Below are positions 1-7,740 of a DNA stretch of 64,000 nucleotides, one piece after another. The notes under the pieces were generated by a model. That model was given only the letters and a program-made list of their open reading frames with translations. It made no database searches and had not been told where the DNA came from. A program made the position numbers and the translations under genes. The stretch is from Breoghania sp037026715 (lineage in GTDB: Bacteria; Pseudomonadota; Alphaproteobacteria; Rhizobiales; Stappiaceae), in the NCBI RefSeq assembly GCF_037026715.1, contig NZ_JBANCG010000001.1, positions 558,001 through 622,000 on the forward strand, read 5' to 3'. Position 1 is the first letter of the stretch. Each line of letters begins with the position of its first letter.

Positions 1-1
1 T

Positions 2-400
2 CTTCTGGAGGAGGTGCGGCTGCCGCGCGACTATGCCGACCGTTTCCCGCACCAGCTTTCCGGCGGCGAGAAGCAGCGCGTGGCGATCGCGCGCGCTTTC
101 GCGTCGCGGCCGCGCCTCGTCATCTGCGACGAGATCACCTCCGCGCTTGACGTTTCCGTGCAGGCCTCCGTCGTGGAGCTTCTTCTGGAGCTCCAGCGCC
201 AGACCGACACGGCCTACCTGTTCATCACCCACGACCTCAACCTGGTGCGCCAGATCGCCCACCGGATCGCCGTGATGTATCGCGGCGACCTGATCGAGGT
301 GGTTGCGGCCGACGAGATCGGATCGCCGGAGAGGGCGGACTATACGCGCCGCCTGATCGATGCCGTTCCGACCCCGCCCGCGGTGGAGGCCGGTTCCTGA
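2..400 (+). CDS. Peptide-type ABC transporter ATPase, C-terminal part
   Basis: The gene enters from the left edge, so only its last 132 codons are seen. They hold the ABC signature LSGGEKQRVAIARA, a Walker B strand LVICDE with the catalytic Glu, the D-loop SALD, and the switch His in ITHD. The wording DEITSALDVSVQ is typical of the dipeptide/oligopeptide/nickel (DppD/DppF) importers, where the cytoplasmic ATPase drives substrate uptake through a membrane permease pair. Walker A lies outside the window. The gene may be a single-domain ATPase or the second half of a fused one. It is followed 36 bp later by an M20-type hydrolase and then an M24-type hydrolase on the same strand, which suggests an uptake-and-hydrolysis operon for a peptide-like or N-acylated substrate. 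That substrate is inference. Confidence 0.9.
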   Translation, partial: LLEEVRLPRDYADRFPHQLSGGEKQRVAIARAFASRPRLVICDEITSALDVSVQASVVELLLELQRQTDTAYLFITHDLNLVRQIAHRIAVMYRGDLIEVVAADEIGSPERADYTRRLIDAVPTPPAVEAGS

Positions 401-436
401 TCTTTCCAACGACAAGAGCTTCAAAGGAGATCCAAG

Positions 437-1657
437 ATGGATCCGCAATCGCTCGTCAGATCCATTGACGAGAAGGCGTCGCTGAATTTCCTCTCGCGCA
501 TGGTCCAGCACCGCAGTCATTCGCAGACCGACGGCGAGATCGAACTGGCGCGCTTCATGGCCGCGAAGATGGGCGAGCTGGGGCTTGAGAGCGAGCTGCA
601 GCCCTTCGACAACGGCACGCGCTACAACGCGATCGGCCGCCTGAAGGGCGCCGGCGGCGGCAAGAGCCTGCTGTTCAACGGGCATCTGGACACCAACCCC
701 GTCACCGAGGGCTGGACGGTCGACCCCTATGCGGGCCTTGTCGACGACAAGTTCATCTATGGCATCGGCGTCTCCAACATGAAGGCGGGCGATGCGGCCT
801 ACTACTGCGCCGTGAAGACGCTGATCGATGCCGGGGTGAAGCTGAAGGGCGACGTGGTGCTGACCTATGTGGTCGGCGAGCTGCAGGGCGGCGTCGGCAC
901 CATGGCCGCCATCCAGAACGGCGTGAAGGCGGACTATTTCGTCAATTCCGAGCCGAGCGACCTCGTTGCCATAACCATGCATGCGGCCGCACTCAGCTTC
1001 GTCATCGAACTGACGGGCGATACGCGGCATCTGTCCAAGCGCGAGGAATCCGTCAACGCGATCGCGGCGGCCTGCGATCTGATCCCGCGCATCGACGCGA
1101 TGACCTTCCGCAACGCCAAAAGCGAGGTTCACCGCTCGATCAACCGCGCCCATGTCGGCGTGGTCCACGGTGCGCTGGGCAAGGATCTTGAGGAATGGCG
1201 CCCGCCACAGGTCTCCGATTTCGTGCGCATCAAAGGTTCCGCCCGCTATGCGCCCGGCCAGTGCGAAGAGGACGTGTGGGCCGACATGCGCGAACTGCTC
1301 GCCGACCTGGAGAAGCGTTTTCCGGGGCTGAAGGCGAAGCTTGTGCCCGAAAAGATCGAGGGCCGGCCGCTGATGCCGCCGTTCGAGGTCTCGCCGGACT
1401 CGCGCATCGTCAAGGCGATCAACAGGGCCTACGAGAGCGTGCGCGGCGAGAAGCAGCCCACCGGCGCCATCACCCCGACCCGCTTCTACGGCACCGATGC
1501 CGGCCATCTCTATGCCGAGGCCGGCATGGAGGGCGTCGTGTGCGGACCCGGCGGGCGCTACAACACCATGCCGGACGAGCGGGTCGATATCCCCGACTTC
1601 CTCGACATGATCCGCGTCTATCTGCTCACCATCCTTGATATCTGCGAAGTGGCCTGA
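437..1657 (+). CDS. M20-family peptidase/deacylase-like protein
   Basis: This 406-residue protein has the M20 (ArgE/DapE/CPG2) layout: GHLDTN at 82-87 gives the first metal His (H83) and its Asp partner, SEP near 176 gives a Glu ligand, and GTDAGH in the C-terminal part gives the last His. Start ATG 437 has a strong AGGAGAT ribosome site 8 bp upstream. Members hydrolyse amide bonds of N-acyl amino acids or dipeptides in the cytoplasm with a two-zinc centre. Two usual metal ligands look changed: the bridging Asp is Asn in GVSNMKAG (residue 114), and the Glu-Glu pair reads Glu-Leu in GELQGG (148-149). The enzyme may use one metal, another chemistry, or be non-catalytic. It sits between a peptide-type ABC ATPase and an M24-type hydrolase. 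The family call is firm and the substrate unknown. Confidence 0.88.
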   Translation: MDPQSLVRSIDEKASLNFLSRMVQHRSHSQTDGEIELARFMAAKMGELGLESELQPFDNGTRYNAIGRLKGAGGGKSLLFNGHLDTNPVTEGWTVDPYAGLVDDKFIYGIGVSNMKAGDAAYYCAVKTLIDAGVKLKGDVVLTYVVGELQGGVGTMAAIQNGVKADYFVNSEPSDLVAITMHAAALSFVIELTGDTRHLSKREESVNAIAAACDLIPRIDAMTFRNAKSEVHRSINRAHVGVVHGALGKDLEEWRPPQVSDFVRIKGSARYAPGQCEEDVWADMRELLADLEKRFPGLKAKLVPEKIEGRPLMPPFEVSPDSRIVKAINRAYESVRGEKQPTGAITPTRFYGTDAGHLYAEAGMEGVVCGPGGRYNTMPDERVDIPDFLDMIRVYLLTILDICEVA

Positions 1658-1663
1658 ACGACG

Positions 1664-2785
1664 ATGCTCTTTGCCACAGGTGAAATGGAGGCCCGGGCGG
1701 AATGCGTCCGGGCCGTGATGCGTGAGGCCGACGTCGACCTTGTCATCGCCGACAGCGGCGAGCTGCTCGCCTGGCTCACCGGCTACACCGTGTCGGAGAC
1801 CATGTACCGCGCCGCCTTCCTGCCGCGCGACGGCGCCCCGTTCCTGGTGCTGAGAGCGCTCGACGCCGACAATGCGCGCGCGGCCTGCTGGTTTTCCGAC
1901 ATCACCGGCTTTGCCGATTGGGAAAGCCCGCACGAGGCGATGGCAGGGGTTCTTCGGGCTCGGGGCTTTGCCGGGGCTCGCATCGGGATCGATGCCAATT
2001 CCTATGGCTTTTCGGCGCTGACGGCGGGCCGGCTACAGGCATTGCTGCCGGGGGTGCAATTCGTCGATCTGGGCGAATTCGGCCATCGGGTTCGCCGGGT
2101 CAAGTCACCGGCCGAGATCGCGCTTCTCGCAAACGCTGCAACGATCGCCGACAAGACGATGGCCGCCATTTGCGAGGCCGCACATGAAGGCATGACCACC
2201 CGCGATGCGGCGGCGCTTGCTGCCGGGGTCTTCCTGCGGGAGGGGGCGGATACGGGCGAGGTCGGGCCGATCGTGAAATCCGCCGGCGAGCATTCCTTCC
2301 TGCACGGGGCTTTCGCCACCGATACGCTGGGGCCGGGCGACATTATCCATGTGGAGCTGATCCCGAAGGTCGCCAACTATTCCGCCCGGATGATGCGCCC
2401 GATCGTGATCGGCGAACCTTCTGCCCGCCAGCGTCACGTCGCAGAACGTCTGATCGCCCTTCAGGACGAACAGATCGCCGCCATGCGCGACGGCGCGATT
2501 GCCGCGGACGTGGATGCGATCGTGCGCGCGCCGCTGCTGGCGGAAGGCCTGCGCAAGGACTATCCGAACGTGACGGCCTATACGCTCGGCCTCGTCACCC
2601 GCACGCCCCGCACAAGCGATTTCTCGCCCGCGCTCTTGCCGACAAGCGACTGGCCGCTGGAAAGCGGCATGGTCTTCCATGTCTATACTTCCGCCGAGGG
2701 CATCGCCTTTTCCGAGACGGTGGTGGTGACCGGGGATGGCGGGCGCCGGCTGACGAACACGCCGCGGGCGATCCTGACGGCATAG
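1664..2785 (+). CDS. M24-family (creatinase/Xaa-Pro peptidase fold) hydrolase
   Basis: A 373-residue protein with an N-terminal creatinase-type domain (about 10-140), the linker motif RRVKSPAEIALL (144-155), and a pita-bread C-terminal domain. Conserved positions include H214 (SFLHGAF) and E351 (FSETVVVT). The usual metal ligands are not intact: the first Asp position is Glu (HVEL, E231), the second falls in YSARMM with no acid, and the Glu of the usual EPG motif is replaced by HVY near 339-341. This resembles the metal-free creatinase branch more than true aminopeptidases, although creatinase's own active-site Glu is not obvious either. The start lies 6 bp after the M20-type gene, so the two are probably co-transcribed. 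ATG 1685 is an alternative start. Likely role: cytoplasmic hydrolysis of an imported amide or peptide-like compound; the substrate is unknown. Confidence 0.85.
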   Translation: MLFATGEMEARAECVRAVMREADVDLVIADSGELLAWLTGYTVSETMYRAAFLPRDGAPFLVLRALDADNARAACWFSDITGFADWESPHEAMAGVLRARGFAGARIGIDANSYGFSALTAGRLQALLPGVQFVDLGEFGHRVRRVKSPAEIALLANAATIADKTMAAICEAAHEGMTTRDAAALAAGVFLREGADTGEVGPIVKSAGEHSFLHGAFATDTLGPGDIIHVELIPKVANYSARMMRPIVIGEPSARQRHVAERLIALQDEQIAAMRDGAIAADVDAIVRAPLLAEGLRKDYPNVTAYTLGLVTRTPRTSDFSPALLPTSDWPLESGMVFHVYTSAEGIAFSETVVVTGDGGRRLTNTPRAILTA

Positions 2786-2875
2786 GGGCGTGCCCTTCCC
2801 GAGCGACCGCAAAACCGAGGGCGGGGAGGGCAATGGCTCTCTCGTCGTCCTGCATATAGCCGCCGGCCGTGCGTC

Positions 2876-3166
2876 TCAGCTCTCGGCATTGCCGGGTTTC
2901 ACGCGCTTTCGGGTGCGCTGGCTCGCCTCTTCGGCCAGAAGCCGCCCGAGAGGCGTCAGCCGCAGACTGCCGGCCGCCTGCTCGGCCAGACCGGCGCGCA
3001 TGAGCGAGGATCCCGTTTCCAGCGAAACCTGATGGGCGTTGCCCTGCTGCCGCCAGCCGTTGCGCACGCGCCAGAACGGCCGGCCGCGCAGGTGCTCGAG
3101 CAGGATGCGCTGCGTCTTCGTCAGGTCCGTCAGGGTGATCCGGTTTGCCGCAGGCCCCTTTTCCAT
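2876..3166 (-). CDS. Small winged-helix-like hypothetical protein
   Basis: A 96-residue cytoplasmic protein with no signal or membrane segment. The middle (LTKTQRILLEHLRG, then SLETGSSLMRAGL, then LRLTPLGRLLAEEA) reads like a winged helix: two helices, a recognition-type helix, and a short wing ending in a TPLG turn common in MarR/PadR-like domains. The ATG at 3166 (complement) is preferred over one five codons upstream because a GGAGG site lies 6 bp before it. It is convergent with the hydrolase genes and divergent from the phage-like pair that follows. A DNA-binding role is inference; no family was recognised with confidence. Confidence 0.6.
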   Translation of the reverse strand: MEKGPAANRITLTDLTKTQRILLEHLRGRPFWRVRNGWRQQGNAHQVSLETGSSLMRAGLAEQAAGSLRLTPLGRLLAEEASQRTRKRVKPGNAES

Positions 3167-3244
3167 GGCGCTACCCTCCATAGCGACGGACCTATCCTAG
3201 CGGAAATCGCGGTGGGCGCCAGCAGGCTTTGGTCCTGAACGAAA

Positions 3245-3595
3245 GTGCTGGAGGAGGAGGGAAGGGGCGTCGGCGAGGCGATCCGCCAGGTCGAGATCGA
3301 CCGGCGCGAGGATTGGGCAGCGATGCTCGGGCAGGTCAACCAGACCATGCGCGCCGAGCAGAAGGCCAAGGACACGCTGACGCGCATCTGGCGGCCCTTG
3401 TTCGGGATCGAGTTCGGCCTGGTCTATTCGGCGCTCGGCGCCGCCTTCGTCTATGCGATCGCTTACGCCGAAAGCCCGATCAACGCGGTCGGCCAGATCG
3501 GCGGCTACGTGACCACCTATCTCGGTTTCGGGGCGTCGGTTCTCGGCGTCTACGTCTGGCAGCGCAGCCAGGAAAAGCGCAACGGCAAGGCCTGA
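3245..3595 (+). CDS. GTA/phage-type holin-family membrane protein (possibly N-terminally shortened)
   Basis: The 116-residue product has a charged N-terminal helix (1-45), then WRPLFGIEFGLVYSALGAAF starting a first membrane segment (about 52-73), and a second at about 84-105. The WRPL motif followed by two or three membrane spans is that of the three-TM holin family linked to gene-transfer-agent and phage release in alphaproteobacteria. Holins form inner-membrane holes that let lysins out. Translation starts at GTG 3245, only 6 bp after an in-frame TGA, and the family is usually longer, so this may be a shortened copy. No endolysin, capsid or terminase genes are nearby; only the next gene looks related. 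Treated as a phage or GTA remnant. Confidence 0.62.
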   Translation: MLEEEGRGVGEAIRQVEIDRREDWAAMLGQVNQTMRAEQKAKDTLTRIWRPLFGIEFGLVYSALGAAFVYAIAYAESPINAVGQIGGYVTTYLGFGASVLGVYVWQRSQEKRNGKA

Positions 3596-3618
3596 CGGGC
3601 AGTCTCAAGGGGCATGGC

Positions 3619-3891
3619 ATGGCCGACGAACAGAGGCGTTGGATTCGACCGGATATCTCGGTCGGCAACCTCATCACGATCGGGGGGCTGATCGTCGGCC
3701 TGTCGGTTGGCTGGCAGAAGTTCGATTCGACGCTGGAGGATCACGCCCGCCGCCTCGCCGCGCTCGAGACGGCCGAGCGCGAAAGGCAGGTGGACCGCGT
3801 GAGCCAGGTGCAGTTGCTCACGGAACTGCGGTCGGATTTGAAATATCTGCGGGCAGCGGTAGAGCGGATTGAGGCGGAGCGGGGGCGGTAA
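3619..3891 (+). CDS. Small membrane-anchored coiled-coil protein next to the holin
   Basis: A 90-residue protein with one membrane segment (about 15-32, VGNLITIGGLIVGLSVGW) followed by a long charged helix (37-88) with heptad-like spacing (HARRLAALETAERERQ, LLTELRSDLKYL). It begins 23 bp after the holin-like gene with an AAGGGG site upstream of ATG 3619, so the two are probably co-transcribed. Small one-TM coiled-coil proteins of this layout are common in phage lysis cassettes, but no named family was recognised. Function is not assigned. Confidence 0.6.
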   Translation: MADEQRRWIRPDISVGNLITIGGLIVGLSVGWQKFDSTLEDHARRLAALETAERERQVDRVSQVQLLTELRSDLKYLRAAVERIEAERGR

Positions 3892-4092
3892 GGGCTCAAT
3901 GCGAATTTGGGCGATTTAGGACAAAACGGCTCCCGGAATTCCGGACAAAATCGGCAACAGCCTTAAGGCGTAAGGGTTTTTCAGCTTAAGTATTTTTCGA
4001 TCAACAATCTGAGATCTTATGGTACAAAAACCGTTTGATAGCATGCTACTCAATGATGCTGTTGCGTCGTGCAAGAGGTCACGTATTCCGCA
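3892..4092. other. AT-rich junction with a palindrome and direct repeats
   Basis: No gene is seen here. Base composition changes sharply from the GC-rich left side to AT-rich DNA. At 3933-3944 there is a perfect palindrome CCGGAATTCCGG, flanked by two copies of GGACAAAA(T)CGG (3919-3929 and 3943-3954). A short stem CCTTA/TAAGG (3961-3975) followed by a T-run could be a weak terminator for the holin pair. This may be the left edge of the acquired segment that ends at tRNA-Thr. Confidence 0.4.
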
Positions 4093-4974
4093 ATGTCTAA
4101 TTTCTGTGCACAGTTAGGACGTATCTTTAGTTGGTCTGCTTTGCGGCGGATTGGCAGTCTACCGCTAATGCGTGCTGTCATGTTTGCGCCCGTGATAGCA
4201 TACTTTCTTCTTTTTAATGACTATGTGATCAATTTTTTAAAGAAAGTTTCTTTAAATATTGGAGTCCCATCGACGAGTTCTCTTGAACTGACAAATATTT
4301 ATTTTATTTATTATGGGCTGATTATAGTCGGAATTTCATCGATAATATATAGTATTGCGTGCCCAGAAAGCGTAAGCAAGTCGCCCGATAGTATTACTTT
4401 TGCTAGTGTTGTTCAGTCACTAACAGCTAAAACATATATTATATCATATTTTGATGACGTGCTTTTTAAGTTTGTTGAAAATTCCGATCGTTGTGATGAA
4501 ACGGAAACTCTTGACTATCCAGAGAGCGTTAGATTGCAAGCAGCGCGACTAGTCGTCGAAGTATATAAAAAATATTTAGAGGCCGAGCGTGAAGATGGGG
4601 GCGATCTAGAAGTCGAGAGATTAGATGACGCCACCCCAGAGATTAGTTCTATTGAAGAAGGGGAAAACAATGGAGATTGGGCAGGGTTTCATCAAGATTT
4701 CATTACTGGTTCAGGATACTTTAATGCAGAAGCTATTGCCAGGCGAGCCTATGACGCGCCAAAAGTAATATGGGCATTTTCCGAGCCGTATCGTGCAATT
4801 GCGGCCCGAGAGTTTTCTTCCGATATTGCATTTGCAAAGTACGAGGCTGATAATTATTCGCGTCCATATACTAGATTTTCGATAGCTATAATGTACGCGC
4901 TGGGTTTTATTTTACTATTTATACCATCTGTCTCTACATTTTTAAAAATAACATATTCTATATTTATAATATAA
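4093..4974 (+). CDS. AT-rich orphan membrane protein
   Basis: I do not recognise this 293-residue protein. It has two membrane segments near the N-terminus (about 24-48 and 68-89), a charged soluble middle of about 170 residues rich in Asp and Glu (for example EREDGGDLEVERLDDATPE), and a third hydrophobic stretch near the C-terminus (about 265-285). Codon use is strikingly AT-rich, with many ATA, TTA and AAA codons that its neighbours avoid, so the gene was probably acquired. It sits between phage-like genes and tRNA-Thr. ATG 4093 is chosen; a GTG at 4069 in the same frame would add eight residues, and neither has a strong ribosome site. Membrane-anchored orphans in such islands are often defence effectors or phage exclusion proteins, but that is only a guess. 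Confidence 0.65.
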   Translation: MSNFCAQLGRIFSWSALRRIGSLPLMRAVMFAPVIAYFLLFNDYVINFLKKVSLNIGVPSTSSLELTNIYFIYYGLIIVGISSIIYSIACPESVSKSPDSITFASVVQSLTAKTYIISYFDDVLFKFVENSDRCDETETLDYPESVRLQAARLVVEVYKKYLEAEREDGGDLEVERLDDATPEISSIEEGENNGDWAGFHQDFITGSGYFNAEAIARRAYDAPKVIWAFSEPYRAIAAREFSSDIAFAKYEADNYSRPYTRFSIAIMYALGFILLFIPSVSTFLKITYSIFII

Positions 4975-5133
4975 ATCTGATAGGTGGAATAATTCGCTTT
5001 TCCCATGGGGAACTAAGCCTGTAGGTGGCTATGCCTGTGATCAGCCTTTCTCCGTCATCGCTTGCACTCGTCGACATTGTCACGGTGTATCGCGAGTGCG
5101 TGCTGATTGTTTGTTCGATCCCCTCAAATCCCA

Positions 5134-5178
5134 TGAGACCAAAAGGGTCTCACGCGTGAGACCGTGAGACCGTCTCAC
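5134..5178 (-). terminator. Cluster of nested GAGAC/GTCTC palindromes, probable tRNA-Thr terminator
   Basis: Five GAGAC or GTCTC units lie in 45 bp. They form an inverted repeat TGAGACC/GGTCTCA (5134-5152), a perfect 18-bp palindrome GGTCTCACGCGTGAGACC (5146-5163), and a third inverted repeat GTGAGAC/GTCTCAC (5164-5178). Read on the minus strand, the 18-bp palindrome is followed by CTTTT and lies about 60 bp past the 3' end of tRNA-Thr, so it can act as an intrinsic terminator. The extra units go beyond a simple terminator and could also be a protein-binding cluster. Confidence 0.5.
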
Positions 5179-5225
5179 GTTCTCATTTCGTTCGCATCGG
5201 ATTGCGGCTAAGTCATTGAAATTAT

Positions 5226-5301
<76 letters not shown>

Positions 5302-5868
5302 CCGCAAAGGCGCGAGGGCGCGGCGGGCCCTCGGCTTGTCTGAACGACGCGCTCCCTTAGCACAAGGTGTGCGTCGTTGCATCCCGGGAAATGCGATTTG
5401 CCACAGGCAAGGCGTGTCGCAGGTGTCTTCCGTCGATCGCCGGCAACATGGCCCCGTCAGCCAGACAGCGCGGGGCGTCGTGCGGGCGGCTTGCCGTACC
5501 TGTGCGGGCCGGTGGCGGACGTGTCAGGAGAAGGGGCGTCGGCGAGGTGCCGTCTCGCGCCGGTATGGTGCGGAAAATGCCCGGTTTTTGCCGCTTTCCA
5601 GACGCAAGCTGTTTGCTGATGCGGATATGGTGGCTTCAGGCCTCTCGGCGTTGCGTCGCGAAGCCGTACCGCAAAAGACGATGTGGCGCGCAAGCCGGAT
5701 GGACAAGCCGAATGGACAAGCGGCTTTTCGTCCGGTTTGCTTGCCCTGCGATCGACATGCGGTCGACATACGATCCGGGCCGGGGAGGGTGTCTTCGCCG
5801 GATGGCGCGCGTGTTGATCCGGCCGCGAAAGCCGGCCATGCTGCGGGCTCAACCTTGAGGGAAATGTC
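5302..5868. other. Gene-poor spacer between tRNA-Thr and the BA14K gene
   Basis: These 567 bp should hold the promoter of tRNA-Thr (minus strand) and that of the BA14K gene (plus strand). Several open frames cross it on both strands, but they overlap each other, have no ribosome sites, and read as arginine-rich shadows. A GAGGGAAA ribosome site precedes ATG 5869. Nothing else recognisable was seen. Confidence 0.5.
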
Positions 5869-6327
5869 ATGGTTCGTTCAGTCAGGGTCATTCCAGCCGC
5901 AATCGCCTGCGTGATGGCGCTTGCGTGGTTCGGCAGCACACCGGTTGCAGCGATGCCGCTTCGCGCGGCCCTTCCGGCCGTGGCCGTCGGCGATGGAGGC
6001 GGGCCGCTCGCCACGCCGGTGCATTATCGGCACCGGCACTGGCGCCATCGTCACTACAGGCCGGGCGTCTCGTTCTGGTTCGGCAGCGGGCCGCTCGTCG
6101 GCGTGCCCTACTGGCGCTACGGGTATCGCCCGGGGCCCTATTACTACGGTGCCGATCCCTATTATTACAGCAGGGCGCCGCTGCCGCCGAGCCGCTATTA
6201 TTATCGCGGCCGTCCGGTGCCGGGCTCGCCGGACTGGTATGCCTATTGCGCGTCGAAGTACAAGAGCTTCAACCCGCGCACGGGGCTCTATCTGGCGTAT
6301 TCGGGAAAGTACCGGCGCTGCCGCTAG
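5869..6327 (+). CDS. BA14K-family secreted protein
   Basis: A 152-residue protein with an N-terminal signal peptide (about 1-28, hydrophobic IPAAIACVMALAWF, cleavage near VAA). The mature part is rich in His, Arg, Tyr, Gly and Pro (HYRHRHWRHRHYRPG and repeated YYY), and the C-terminus WYAYCASKYKSFNPRTG followed by a short Tyr/Gly stretch and a final Cys matches the BA14K (Brucella 14-kDa immunoreactive/lectin-like) family. Such proteins are periplasmic or envelope-associated in Hyphomicrobiales; their exact role is unsettled. The two C-terminal Cys could form a disulphide. Its stop lies 6 bp from the end of the convergent methyltransferase gene, with no room for a terminator. Confidence 0.82.
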   Translation: MVRSVRVIPAAIACVMALAWFGSTPVAAMPLRAALPAVAVGDGGGPLATPVHYRHRHWRHRHYRPGVSFWFGSGPLVGVPYWRYGYRPGPYYYGADPYYYSRAPLPPSRYYYRGRPVPGSPDWYAYCASKYKSFNPRTGLYLAYSGKYRRCR

Positions 6328-6333
6328 GGGCGG

Positions 6334-7161
6334 TCAGAGCCCCAGCTTCCGCCGCGCTATATAAAGGGAGAGCACGGCGGCGTTGGAAACGTTGAGCGAG
6401 CGGATCTTGCCCGGCATGTCGAGCCGGGCAAGCACGTCGCAGGCCTCTCGTACACCCTGGCGCACGCCCTTGCCCTCCGCGCCCAGAACCAGAACCAGCT
6501 TCTCGCCGAGATCGGTTTCCTCCAGAGGGGCAGGGCCCTCGCTGTCGAGAGCCACGCGCGTGTAGCCCGCCTCGCCGGCCTCCGTCAGAAACCGCGCCAT
6601 GTTCTGAACCTTCAGATGGCGCACGAGATCGAGTGCCCCGGAGGCGGATTTCGCCAGAACCGCGCCTTCCTCCGGCGCATGGCGGTGGGTGGTCACCACC
6701 GCATCGGCGGCAAGCGCGACCGCCGAGCGCAGGATCGCGCCCACATTGTGCGGATCGGTCACCTGATCGAGCGCCAGCACGAGGCGGGCATCGCCCAGCG
6801 ACTTCAGATCCCAGGCGGGCAGGGGGTCTGCCTGCAGCAGCACGCCCTGGTGCACCGCGTCGCGCGGCAGCTGGCGGGCGATGGAGCGCGGGTCGACGAG
6901 ATCGACCGGCACGTCGATGGTGACGCCCCGCTCCTCAAGCCGGGCGAGCGCGTTGCGTGTCGCCACCAGCCGGTGGCGCTTTCGGTCGGGATTGGCGAAG
7001 GCCGCCTCCACCGTGTGAAGCCCATAGAGAAGAAGGGGGCCGTCGGACGGGCCGTCCTTGCCGCGGCGCGGCGCGCCCGGGCGGGAGTGGCGGTTCGACT
7101 TGCGGGCAAGCGGTGGTTTTGCACCAGCCCTGGCGGAGGGCTTTTCCGGGGTCTTTGTCAT
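6334..7161 (-). CDS. rlmB: TrmH/SpoU-family 23S rRNA 2'-O-methyltransferase (RlmB type)
   Basis: The 275-residue product has a basic, proline-rich N-terminal tail (about 1-45), a SpoU substrate-binding domain beginning LLYGLHTVEAAF, and a SPOUT trefoil-knot methyltransferase domain. All three SpoU motifs are present: ALDQVTDPHNVGAILRSA (motif 1 with catalytic-type Asn and Arg), LVLVLGAEGKG (motif 2), and SLNVSNAAVLSLY (motif 3). These use S-adenosylmethionine to methylate a ribose 2'-hydroxyl. In E. coli RlmB modifies G2251 of 23S rRNA in the peptidyl-transferase centre. The start MTKTPEKP is preferred over an in-frame ATG 27 codons upstream because the extension looks non-coding. The exact target base is inferred. 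Confidence 0.9.
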   Translation of the reverse strand: MTKTPEKPSARAGAKPPLARKSNRHSRPGAPRRGKDGPSDGPLLLYGLHTVEAAFANPDRKRHRLVATRNALARLEERGVTIDVPVDLVDPRSIARQLPRDAVHQGVLLQADPLPAWDLKSLGDARLVLALDQVTDPHNVGAILRSAVALAADAVVTTHRHAPEEGAVLAKSASGALDLVRHLKVQNMARFLTEAGEAGYTRVALDSEGPAPLEETDLGEKLVLVLGAEGKGVRQGVREACDVLARLDMPGKIRSLNVSNAAVLSLYIARRKLGL

Positions 7162-7482
7162 GGGAAAAGCCTTAGCCACCGGCAGCACACCGCGCAAGGG
7201 AGCCGGTATCTGAATCCGCACGCACAAACGGGCCTGCGGCACGGTTCAACGGAGGCCTTGCGATCGGTCCGCCGACGTTATCCCCAGGTACGCGCATGCC
7301 GGCGGCATCGTTGTCGCTTGCGCGACTTCGTGTGTTCGCCGCGGGGCGGGGCGCGGGTGCAACAGCTTGCAATGCCTTGTTTCCCGCGTTCGGCGGGTTC
7401 TCCGCGGGGCGGTTTCGCGGAGCGTGCGTTGGGGAGAAAAGCCGGGCCGTGGGGAGAAAAGACATTCTTGTCCAATCGGCCG
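7162..7482. other. Non-coding spacer upstream of the tRNA-tuf cluster
   Basis: About 320 bp with no convincing gene. It holds the promoter region of the methyltransferase gene on the left and leads into the tRNA-Tyr promoter on the right. Open frames on both strands are short, arginine-rich and lack ribosome sites. Confidence 0.5.
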
Positions 7483-7511
7483 TTGACACTCCGGGGCGAC
7501 ATCGCCATAAC
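7483..7511 (+). promoter_or_regulatory. Sigma-70-type promoter of the tRNA-Tyr/tRNA-Gly/tuf cluster
   Basis: A perfect -35 box TTGACA at 7483-7488 is followed after 17 bp by CATAAC (7506-7511) as the -10 box. It points toward tRNA-Tyr, which begins about 120 bp downstream. It is the best promoter match in this gap and fits the strong expression expected for tRNA and EF-Tu genes. Confidence 0.6.
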
Positions 7512-7631
7512 ACGCGCCACGGGATTCACCGCCTCCCGGGTTCTACGGACCTCGGTCCTTCCAAGCCCTTGGCGGCGGGGTGTTTCTGTTTGGCGATCCT
7601 GTAGGCTTTGCGTTCTACCGGATGCGAGAAC

Positions 7632-7716
7632 GGAGGAGTGCCCGAGTGGTTAAAGGGGACGGACTGTAAATCCGTTGGCTTTGCCTACGTTGGTTCGAAT
7701 CCAACCTCCTCCACCA
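7632..7716 (+). tRNA. tRNA-Tyr(GUA)
   Basis: Acceptor GGAGGAG pairs with CTCCTCC, the anticodon loop CTGTAAA carries GTA (Tyr), there is a long variable arm as expected for tRNA-Tyr, and the T-arm reads GGTTCGAATCC. CCA is encoded. The order Tyr, Gly, tuf matches the tyrU-glyT-tufB order of E. coli, so this is an old conserved cluster. Confidence 0.97.
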
Positions 7717-7740
7717 TCGCATGACGGCAGGCACGAGAGT

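Noticed and set aside
5457..6014. Several overlapping frames around the BA14K gene
   Set aside because: They overlap the signal peptide region or each other and have no ribosome sites; BA14K is the coherent product.
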